Source: JAGXTF01 sp038317095
GTDB taxonomy: Bacteria; Bacteroidota; Bacteroidia; NS11-12g; UBA955
Length of the DNA stretch: 64,000 nt
Assembly (NCBI GenBank): GCA_038317095.1
Contig: JBBQBB010000002.1
Span: forward strand, 1-64,000
Direction of reading: 5' to 3'
The position numbers and the translations under genes were made by a program. A model generated the notes under the pieces. That model ran no database searches, was not told the DNA's origin, and saw only the letters and a program-made list of their open reading frames with translations. Shown piece after piece: positions 36,657 through 44,064 of this stretch. Position 1 is the first letter of the stretch. Each line of letters opens with the position of its first letter.

Positions 36657-38192
36657 CTAAAAATCAAATTTAATGCCCTGCGCCAATGGCAAAGTTTTGC
36701 CATAATTGATGGTATTGGTTTGCCGGCGCATGTAATTTTTCCAAGCATCGCTGCCACTTTCACGGCCTCCGCCTGTTTCTTTTTCGCCTCCAAATGCGCC
36801 GCCAATTTCAGCCCCACTGGTGCCAATATTTACATTGGCTATGCCACAATCGCTACCTACATGGCTTACAAAACACTCCGCTTCTTGCACATTGTCTGTA
36901 AAAATAGCAGAAGCTAAGCCTTGTTTCACATCGTTTTGCATAGCAATGGCTTCAGTCAAATCGGAATACTGCATTACATACAATATGGGTGCAAACGTTT
37001 CATGTTGCACTATGGCGAAGTGATTTGCTGCTTCGGCAATGGTAGGCTCCACATAACAGCCACTTTCGTAACCTTTCCCTTTTTTTACTTTGCCGCCAAA
37101 TAGGATTTTACCCCCTTCGGCATCCAATTGCTTTAATGCATTAAGGTATAATTCTACAGCATGGATGTCAATCAACGGGCCCATGTGGTTATTTTCGTCC
37201 AACGGATTGCCAATGGCAATTTGCTTATACGCCGCCAACAATTTTTTCATAAATGCCGCATATTGGCTTTTATGCAAAATCAATCTGCGCGTGGTAGTGC
37301 ATCGCTGGCCTGCCGCACCCACGGCACCAAATACCACCGCACGCAATGCCAAATCCAAATTGGCATGTTCCGAAACGATGATGGCATTGTTGCCGCCCAA
37401 TTCCAACAAAGTTTTTCCCAAGCGCGCTGCAACAGATTTAGCCACTTCCTTGCCCATTCGGGTGGATCCTGTAGCCGAAACCAAGGCTACACGGTTATCT
37501 GCAGCCATTTTTTGTCCTATTTGAGCATCTCCGTTGATTACTGTAAAAATACCTTCAGGTAATTTGTTGGACACCAAAACCTCTTTGATAATGTGCATCA
37601 CCGCAACCGCGCTTGCTGGTGTTTTTTCGCTGGGTTTCCAAATGCTTACATTTCCACAAACTGCTGCAAGCATGGCATTCCAACTCCACACTGCTACTGG
37701 AAAATTAAAGGCTGAGATAATGCCAATAACCCCCAAAGGGTGGTATTGTTCCATCATTCTATGCTCGGGTCTTTCGCTTTGTATTTGCAAGCCATACAAT
37801 TGGCGGCTTAAGCCCACAGCAAAGTCGCAAATGTCTATCATTTCTTGCACTTCGCCCATGCCTTCTTGCAGGCTTTTGCCCATTTCATAGCTTACCAAAG
37901 CACCCAAATTCTTTTTTTGCTCGCGCAACGCATTTCCTATTTGGCGAACTATTTCTCCCCTTTTGGGAGCAGGCATTTCTTTCCAAACTTTGAAAGCGTC
38001 TTGGCTGCGTTTTAACACGGCTTCGTATTCAGTTTCCCCAGCAAACACCACTGAGTATAAACTTTTCCCATCTACTGGGCTGGTAATATCTCTTGTTTCT
38101 GTGCCCAAAGCCGAAATCCAAGCTGTGCCCGTGCACACACTTTCTAGACGGGATGGAATGGCCAACTCATTTAAAACTTTTTTAATATCCAT
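36657..38192 (-). CDS. Aldehyde dehydrogenase, ALDH7 type (alpha-aminoadipic semialdehyde dehydrogenase-like)
   Basis: NAD(P)-dependent aldehyde oxidation. The 511-residue protein has the substrate/cofactor segment SAFNFPVAVWSWN, the general-base glutamate in LELGGNN and the catalytic cysteine in GAAGQRCTTTRR, which together are diagnostic of the ALDH7 (antiquitin/AmaB) group. That group oxidises L-2-aminoadipate 6-semialdehyde in lysine breakdown. No lysine-degradation partner is in the window, so the substrate is inferred from the group only. A promoter box lies 10 nt upstream of the ATG. Confidence 0.92.
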   Translation of the reverse strand: MDIKKVLNELAIPSRLESVCTGTAWISALGTETRDITSPVDGKSLYSVVFAGETEYEAVLKRSQDAFKVWKEMPAPKRGEIVRQIGNALREQKKNLGALVSYEMGKSLQEGMGEVQEMIDICDFAVGLSRQLYGLQIQSERPEHRMMEQYHPLGVIGIISAFNFPVAVWSWNAMLAAVCGNVSIWKPSEKTPASAVAVMHIIKEVLVSNKLPEGIFTVINGDAQIGQKMAADNRVALVSATGSTRMGKEVAKSVAARLGKTLLELGGNNAIIVSEHANLDLALRAVVFGAVGAAGQRCTTTRRLILHKSQYAAFMKKLLAAYKQIAIGNPLDENNHMGPLIDIHAVELYLNALKQLDAEGGKILFGGKVKKGKGYESGCYVEPTIAEAANHFAIVQHETFAPILYVMQYSDLTEAIAMQNDVKQGLASAIFTDNVQEAECFVSHVGSDCGIANVNIGTSGAEIGGAFGGEKETGGGRESGSDAWKNYMRRQTNTINYGKTLPLAQGIKFDF

Positions 38193-38202
38193 AAACGTTA
38201 TG

Positions 38203-38210
38203 CAAAGTTA
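38203..38210 (-). promoter_or_regulatory. -7 promoter box of the ALDH gene
   Basis: Minus strand TAACTTTG, exact TAnnTTTG match, 10 nt before the ATG. Confidence 0.55.
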
Positions 38211-38277
38211 ATACCCAATGTTTCTATTCTCTGTGAGGTCAATCACATTTTGGTAAAACTCTAAAGATAGAAACCAA

Positions 38278-39270
38278 CTATTCTCCAAATTCTTTCAATT
38301 CTAGAATTTCATCCTCTGTTTTTGGAAAATGTTTTTCTTTTCGCATAACCAAATAAACCCCCATAAGTGAAAGCAGAAGACCTACAAACATATTCCAGGT
38401 TAGTATTTCCTTGTCTAACAATCCCCAAGCTACAGCTACGATAGGAATAACAAATGTATTTGTACTTGCCACCAAAGCTGTGGTATGGTTGATTAAATAA
38501 TTAAACAAAATCATACTAATGGCGCTGCCAAGAATACCCAAAATAGCCATATACCCAAAAGAATGCCAAGCCTGCACCGGATCTATAATCCAGGCGTTTT
38601 CAACGTGTGAGAAAATTAAAATAAATATATACCCAATGCCCATAAATAAAAATGGATATGCCGTTTTAACCATGGGTGGCAAATGTTGCAATTTGTGTTT
38701 GATAAGATTGATATTATAACCATACATAACCGCTGCCGTAAGCACCATGAGTATTGCCATCGGATCGGCGGTTTGTGCACCTGTTTTAAAAATTGCATGA
38801 TAAATTGAAGGGCCAAATAAAAATCCAGAACCAGTAATACCTGCCAAAACACCCAAAAACCCATTTCGGGTTAGTCTATCGCTGAAAAGTCCAATGCCCA
38901 CCATTAGAGTAAACATGGGTGTAAATGCATTTAGAATGCCACTTAAGCCACTAGGTATTTTGGTGCCGGCATAGCTGAACAAAAAGGCTGGTATTCCATT
39001 GCCAATCAATCCGCTTAAAAACAAATTCCAATAGTCTTTTTTTTGTACTATACGTTTATTGGTTGCAATGCCATTCAACGTTTTCCAAGGTTTTATAAAA
39101 CTGTATTGTATAACCCAAGGCAACAAAATAATTGCGGCCAATGACAAGCGCCAGCCTGCCACTTGTATAGGTTCAAACGCCAACAATCCACGTTTAATTA
39201 GAATAAATGAGCTACCCCATATACATCCAAGAAGCAAGATTAATGCTGCAGGCCACCAACTTTTTTTCAC
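38278..39270 (-). CDS. EamA/DMT-family transporter
   Basis: A 330-residue inner-membrane exporter with ten predicted helices in two EamA repeats; the first repeat opens ILLLGCIWGSSFILIKRGL and contains SGLSGILNAFTPMFTLM, a typical EamA half. I start it at GTG 39270, six nt after a TATCTTTG box. The alternative TTG at 39312 lies upstream of that box and would only add a polar tail. The cytoplasmic C terminus is acidic. DMT transporters move amino acids, metabolites or drugs; the cargo cannot be inferred. It is divergent from the M1 aminopeptidase gene. Confidence 0.85.
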   Translation of the reverse strand: MKKSWWPAALILLLGCIWGSSFILIKRGLLAFEPIQVAGWRLSLAAIILLPWVIQYSFIKPWKTLNGIATNKRIVQKKDYWNLFLSGLIGNGIPAFLFSYAGTKIPSGLSGILNAFTPMFTLMVGIGLFSDRLTRNGFLGVLAGITGSGFLFGPSIYHAIFKTGAQTADPMAILMVLTAAVMYGYNINLIKHKLQHLPPMVKTAYPFLFMGIGYIFILIFSHVENAWIIDPVQAWHSFGYMAILGILGSAISMILFNYLINHTTALVASTNTFVIPIVAVAWGLLDKEILTWNMFVGLLLSLMGVYLVMRKEKHFPKTEDEILELKEFGE

Positions 39271-39276
39271 CTTGGG

Positions 39277-39284
39277 CAAAGATA
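39277..39284 (-). promoter_or_regulatory. -7 promoter box of the EamA transporter gene
   Basis: Minus strand TATCTTTG, exact TAnnTTTG match, followed 6 nt later by GTG. It decides the start codon. Confidence 0.5.
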
Positions 39285-39365
39285 ACTCTGTTTGTTCAAT
39301 GTAAAATTGCAAGTTTTAAACTCAACAAACTATATTTTTTCCTTTACATATCCGTAATTTGTAAA

Positions 39366-41303
39366 ATGCGACTCTGTGCATTGCTAATTTCCTGCTTGTT
39401 TTTTTTGCCGAACAGCAAAGGTCAAAGTTTGGTTACCGATGATTTGGTATGCAAGGAAAATGTGCGCATGTTAAAAATGGTACAATCCAGAGCAGCTACA
39501 CCTGGTTATTATGGATACGACATTTTATACCACCGGTGCGCGTGGAAAGTGAATCCATTGAGAAACAAATACCTATATGGTAAGGTTACTTCTATATTCA
39601 AAACAACCAGTGCTGGGGATTCCGTAGGGTTTGATTTAATGAGTTTTATGCAAGTGGACAGCATTCATTGGCATGGAGCAAAAACCACTTTTACCCGAAA
39701 TGGAAATAAGATTCTGGTTGCAAAACCAGGCAGTTGGGCAAAAAGCATGGTCGATTCACTCACTTTCTTTTACCAAGGCAATCCCGATCCTGGGGGTGGA
39801 TTTGGGTATTACAATTACGACAACCACCAAACCGGGCCCATTGTATTTACCCTAAGCGAACCCTATGGCGCTGCCTATTGGTGGCCTTGCAAGCAAACCC
39901 TTAGTGACAAAATAGATTCAATTGACATCATTATGACAATTCCTCCATCTATGAAAGCTGGTTGCAACGGCACGCTAGTGCGGAATGACTCAATCAACGA
40001 CAGTACCCGGGTTATGCATTGGAAGCACAGATACCCAATTGCTACTTATTTGGTGTCGTTTGCAGTTTCTAATTATATGGAATACAACCTCACTGAATCT
40101 TGGTCGGACCGACCTGGCACCATGCCTATAATCAACTATGTATTTCCACAATCCTTGGCAGAATTAAAATTATCTATGCCTAGCCATATGCAAGTGTTGC
40201 GCATGTTCGACAGTTTATTAGGGCATTATCCGTTCGACAAAGAGAAATACGGGCATTCGCAATTCACTTGGGGTGGAGGCATGGAGCATCAAACCATGAG
40301 TTCCGTTGTAAATTTTGGTTTTGATTTGTTGGCGCATGAATTGGCACACCAGTGGTTTGGCGATAAAGTTACCTGTGGCAGTTGGGCTGATCTTTGGCTG
40401 AATGAAGGTTTTGCAACTTATATGAATGCGCTTTGTTACCGTTATTTGCGCACCCACAACGATTGGTTGGGCAGAATGCGCGATGTGAGGAACAACGCCC
40501 TTTCGCAAGACGATGGCAGTGTATTTGCCCGAGATACCAATGCGGTAAATGCGCTTTTTAGTGGTAATTTGCGCTACAACAAAGGTGCATTTGTACTGCA
40601 CATGCTGCGCATAAAAGTTGGAGATGGTTACTTTTTCTCTGCGCTAAAAAAATACCTTACCCAACCCAGCACTGCCTACGGTTTTGCAAAAACCAAAGAT
40701 TTGCAAAAACTTATGGAAGTGGAAAGTGGTAAAAATTTAGATACGTTTTTTCTTCGCTGGTTTTGGGGAGAAGGGTATCCAAAGCTGCAAATTAACTGGC
40801 AACAAAAAGGCGTTCAATTGAAAGTAAATATCCAACAAACAACCTCCCATTTTTCAGTTCCTTTTTTTGAAATGCCAGTTCCAGTGCTCTTTAAAAACGG
40901 TCAAAAAGATACTTTGATCACTTTTTATCCATCCACATTGAATCAAACTTTCTTTCTTAGCATGCCCTTCCCAATCGACACCGCTGTTTTTGATCCGGAG
41001 GTTACAATTTTAGCAAAAGCCTCACTGGGTGGAATTAATCTCGATAAAACCAAAGTGGGTGACTTTTTAATCGCCCCAAATCCTGCTCAAAATGAACTCG
41101 TAATTTTACCCTTTTTTAATTTGGTGACAGCCATAGATATTTTTGACATTTCAGGCAGAAAAGTATATGTAAGTCCCCCCAATTCTAATTATTCCGTTGG
41201 TAATAAAATAACAATAAACATAGAAAATCTTTCGAGTGGGACTTATGTCACTCGGATATATACAAAAAAAATCGTAAATTCGTTTAAATTTATAAAACAA
41301 TAA
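39366..41303 (+). CDS. Secreted M1-family aminopeptidase with type A T9SS sorting domain
   Basis: Zinc metallopeptidase of 645 residues. A signal peptide ends near NSKGQ (residue 20). The M1 beta-sandwich precedes the catalytic domain, which has GGGMEHQTMSS (the exopeptidase motif, GAMEN variant), HELAHQW (HExxH) and the third zinc ligand in LNEGFATY, all intact. The C terminus (LIAPNPAQNELVIL, IDIFDISGRKVY, LSSGTYVTRIY) is a type A sorting domain, so it is surface-located or released. The ATG at 39366 fits the signal peptide; the frame upstream extends into the EamA gene region. MbnP follows 4 nt later, so they are probably co-transcribed. Confidence 0.92.
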   Translation: MRLCALLISCLFFLPNSKGQSLVTDDLVCKENVRMLKMVQSRAATPGYYGYDILYHRCAWKVNPLRNKYLYGKVTSIFKTTSAGDSVGFDLMSFMQVDSIHWHGAKTTFTRNGNKILVAKPGSWAKSMVDSLTFFYQGNPDPGGGFGYYNYDNHQTGPIVFTLSEPYGAAYWWPCKQTLSDKIDSIDIIMTIPPSMKAGCNGTLVRNDSINDSTRVMHWKHRYPIATYLVSFAVSNYMEYNLTESWSDRPGTMPIINYVFPQSLAELKLSMPSHMQVLRMFDSLLGHYPFDKEKYGHSQFTWGGGMEHQTMSSVVNFGFDLLAHELAHQWFGDKVTCGSWADLWLNEGFATYMNALCYRYLRTHNDWLGRMRDVRNNALSQDDGSVFARDTNAVNALFSGNLRYNKGAFVLHMLRIKVGDGYFFSALKKYLTQPSTAYGFAKTKDLQKLMEVESGKNLDTFFLRWFWGEGYPKLQINWQQKGVQLKVNIQQTTSHFSVPFFEMPVPVLFKNGQKDTLITFYPSTLNQTFFLSMPFPIDTAVFDPEVTILAKASLGGINLDKTKVGDFLIAPNPAQNELVILPFFNLVTAIDIFDISGRKVYVSPPNSNYSVGNKITINIENLSSGTYVTRIYTKKIVNSFKFIKQ

Positions 41304-41307
41304 ACCC

Positions 41308-42084
41308 ATGAAAGTTTCAAAAATATATTTACTTGGTCTAATTGGAGCATTGTTAATTTCGACAGCATCGAATTGCAAAAAGCCAAAATCGGTAACCGAA
41401 ACCAATCCAACATTAAGTGTAGAATTTAATGCCAAGTTTGCCTCAAGCCCTATGGAGCTGCGGAGCACAGAATACACGAAAACCGATGGAGAGGTGGTAA
41501 AATTAAACAATTGGAGTGTATTGCTTTCGAAAGTTTCTTTGGTAAAAACCGATGATTCTAAAGTTATGTTAGGCGACGGTTATATGTGGATTGATTTTTA
41601 CAATTCCAACACAAAATATAAATTCACGGAATTGCCTTCAGGAAACTACAAAGGAATTTCCTTCCAATTTGGAATAGATAGCATTGTAAATCACGCTGAT
41701 CCAAATGTTTGGCCTGCAACTCATCCTTTGAATCCAAATCTTACAGGCATGCATTGGGGCTGGTCTGGCGGATATATCTTTATGATATTGGACGGAACTT
41801 ATAAGACAAACGCGATCAGCGGTTCATGGAATCCGTTTTCTTTTCATACTGTAGGCGATGTTTTTAAAAGAAATTATTTTTTGCCTTTCAATTTTGAATT
41901 GGCCAAAAATACGAATAAGACAGCCACAATTGCCATGGCATTTGACGAACTTTTTAAAAATCCTATTGCATTAAAAATTGGCAACGACCCTAACAACCAT
42001 TGCGGCAATTTTACGGAAATTAATTGGATGGAAGAACTCGTGGACAATGCCGAAGATATGTATGAATTAAAATCTGTGAAATGA
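41308..42084 (+). CDS. mbnP: MbnP-like copper-binding protein
   Basis: A 258-residue exported protein. The signal sequence ends near residue 20 (STASNCKK), where a cysteine could be lipidated although the lipobox is not canonical. The body has the MbnP features TGMHWGWSGGYIFMILDG near residue 145 and several tryptophans. In the MbnP family a tryptophan is oxidised to kynurenine by its MbnH partner, creating a Cu(I) site. The gene overlaps mbnH by 4 bp (ATGA), strongly linking the two. There are no methanobactin biosynthesis genes here. Expected location is the periplasm or outer membrane. Confidence 0.88.
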   Translation: MKVSKIYLLGLIGALLISTASNCKKPKSVTETNPTLSVEFNAKFASSPMELRSTEYTKTDGEVVKLNNWSVLLSKVSLVKTDDSKVMLGDGYMWIDFYNSNTKYKFTELPSGNYKGISFQFGIDSIVNHADPNVWPATHPLNPNLTGMHWGWSGGYIFMILDGTYKTNAISGSWNPFSFHTVGDVFKRNYFLPFNFELAKNTNKTATIAMAFDELFKNPIALKIGNDPNNHCGNFTEINWMEELVDNAEDMYELKSVK

Positions 42085-43202
42085 AAATTACGGTGAAGTA
42101 TTTATTTTTATTTATTGCCATCTCCACTGCAATTATCGCATGTAGAAAAGATCCAAAAACTGCGTCAAAACCAGATGGTTTTAATCCTACATACATTAAC
42201 ACATCTACCATTTACCCTTCGTATTTTCCCAAAGTAAATTTACCTGCGGATAATGCATTGACCGTTGAAGGCGTATATTTGGGAAGAATGTTGTTCTATG
42301 ACCCCGTTTTGTCCATGGATAGCAGCATTTCTTGCGCCAGTTGCCACGACCAAAAACACGCATTTGCAGATCCCAATCCTTTTAGCACAGGGATTTTTGG
42401 ATCAAAAACAGGACGGAATGCATCTCCGATATTTAATCTGGCCTATAGCAAAGTATTCTTTTGGGATGGACGCCAAAAATCTATCCGGGAACAAATTTTA
42501 GAACCCATACAATCACATGTAGAAATGGGTATGACTTTGCCGATTTTACAGGAGAGATTATCCAAAATAGAACGGTACAAAATTTGGTTTAAAAAGGCAT
42601 TTAATGCAAGTCCAGATATCTTTTTAATAGCAAAAGCCATAGAACAATTTGAACTCACACTTGTTTCCAAAAATTCAAAATTTAACCAGTTTTTACAGGG
42701 AAATAATGCTGTTTTTTCTTTTAATGAAGTAGAAGGGTTTAATATTTACAATAAGCTTTTTTTACCCCCTTCCGTTGGGGGTGATTGTTTCCATTGTCAT
42801 GGCCAGGCTATTGCACAAACCAATGCATTAAATGCAGGCGGTCTTGCCAACAATGGATTGGATGCCGTGTTAAACGATAAGGGGCTGGGCGGTATAACGG
42901 GAAAATATACGGATTTGGGTGTATTTAAAACACCTTCTTTGTTGAATATTGCATTAACGGGGCCTTATATGCATGATGGAAGATTTAAGACATTGGAGGA
43001 GGTTATCAATCATTACAGCGATAGCGTCCATTTTAATTCGCCCAATATACACCCAAGTTTAATTCACCAAGACCCAATTACTAAGACACCAGTGCATGTT
43101 AAAATGAATGCTACCCAAAAAGCCCAATTGAAAGCGTTCTTGTTAACCATGACAGATACGGTTTTTATCAACAATCCGGCTTTTAAGAACCCATTTAAAT
43201 AA
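42081..43202 (+). CDS. mbnH: MbnH-like di-heme cytochrome c peroxidase-family enzyme
   Basis: A 373-residue exported protein with a lipoprotein-like signal (IIAC, Cys21). Two heme c sites are present: CASCH (residues 85-89) and CFHCH (236-240), in the MauG/cytochrome c peroxidase arrangement; the FFWDGR and GPYMHDGRF segments are family hallmarks. MauG-like enzymes oxidise protein side chains through a bis-Fe(IV) state, and MbnH oxidises a tryptophan on MbnP. The immediate overlap with mbnP supports MbnH over a true hydrogen peroxide-detoxifying peroxidase. A terminator hairpin lies 45 nt downstream. Confidence 0.9.
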   Translation: MKITVKYLFLFIAISTAIIACRKDPKTASKPDGFNPTYINTSTIYPSYFPKVNLPADNALTVEGVYLGRMLFYDPVLSMDSSISCASCHDQKHAFADPNPFSTGIFGSKTGRNASPIFNLAYSKVFFWDGRQKSIREQILEPIQSHVEMGMTLPILQERLSKIERYKIWFKKAFNASPDIFLIAKAIEQFELTLVSKNSKFNQFLQGNNAVFSFNEVEGFNIYNKLFLPPSVGGDCFHCHGQAIAQTNALNAGGLANNGLDAVLNDKGLGGITGKYTDLGVFKTPSLLNIALTGPYMHDGRFKTLEEVINHYSDSVHFNSPNIHPSLIHQDPITKTPVHVKMNATQKAQLKAFLLTMTDTVFINNPAFKNPFK

Positions 43203-43247
43203 GTAATTTTATCAATTCTCAAAGGACATAGAGATAAATCCAATTTA

Positions 43248-43282
43248 TAAGATTAAAACACCCAATCTTAATTTGTTTTTTT
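43248..43282 (+). terminator. Intrinsic terminator after mbnH
   Basis: TAAGATT (43248-43254) pairs with AATCTTA (43264-43270), followed by a T-rich run. The stem is short and AT-rich, so confidence is moderate. Confidence 0.5.
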
Positions 43283-43333
43283 AATCTCGCTAGTTTGGAA
43301 TTGCATTATGTTTCAGACAATAAACAAATGGCA

Positions 43334-44020
43334 TTACAGTTTATAGAAAACCCAAAGTCGCATTTGAAATTGGTCTGGATTAGATAATACTCGATTAATT
43401 GTTATAATCTTATTAGGGATGTTTGGATCTACATCATTTCCCCATTGTCTAAAAAAACCAATCCCGTATAAGGAGGTATTGAAATCTAATCCAATACGCT
43501 TGCCCATTTTATACTAAGCCTACTGGTAATACATGCTTTCAAAGGAAGAATGTTTATACTTTGATCAAAGCTATTGGCAATTTTCGGAATTGTTTGACTC
43601 CTCCAAAAACTAGGAACCAATCCAGCGGCGAGCAATAAAGAAAATTTCTTTTTCCGCAAAATCCTAAATCCATATTCCATAGAAATTGCAGACGTAAAAT
43701 ATCTTTGAATTCCCCCATAGATAACATTTGAATTCCCAAAACTATCTTTCTGGGAAACAGAATAATTTTGACTTCCATATTGTATTTGATTTAGGCGAAA
43801 CTCCCAAAAGCGGTTTTTTCTAAAATTTTTTTTGAACGGCAATTTGCGGAGCAATAACAGTAAATACGGAATTCCGATTGGTTAAATGTGAATTGTGATA
43901 ATTATAATAATTTATTTCCGTATAAACCTAAGCAAGCCATTCATTATTATAAGTACTATCTGTTGCCGCATTCGAAAATTGGCAAATCAATAAGAAAAAG
44001 TACAATGAAATATATTTCAT
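43334..44020 (-). pseudogene. Decayed outer-membrane beta-barrel gene
   Basis: Reading from the ATG at 44020 gives a signal peptide (MKYISLYFFLLICQFSNA), then a TAG after NEWLA, then barrel-like sequence (NRNSVFTVIAPQIAVQKKF). A shift is needed to continue with NRFWEFRLNQIQYGSQNYS through to IKWASVLD, and another to reach LDFNTSLYGIGFF and the terminal strand QMRLWVFYKL before a TAA. The intact protein would have been about 225 residues. One stop and two frameshifts make it a pseudogene. No specific family was recognised. Confidence 0.75.
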
Positions 44021-44064
44021 GATATCGAAACGTGATTAAACAATATTTATTGTACGTATAGCAC

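Noticed and set aside
41231..41260. Second GTGAC-like palindrome
   Set aside because: It lies inside the coding sequence of the M1 aminopeptidase and only one half is well formed.
41308..43202. Methanobactin biosynthesis cluster
   Set aside because: Only the MbnP-MbnH pair is present; no mbnA, mbnB or mbnC is visible within the window.
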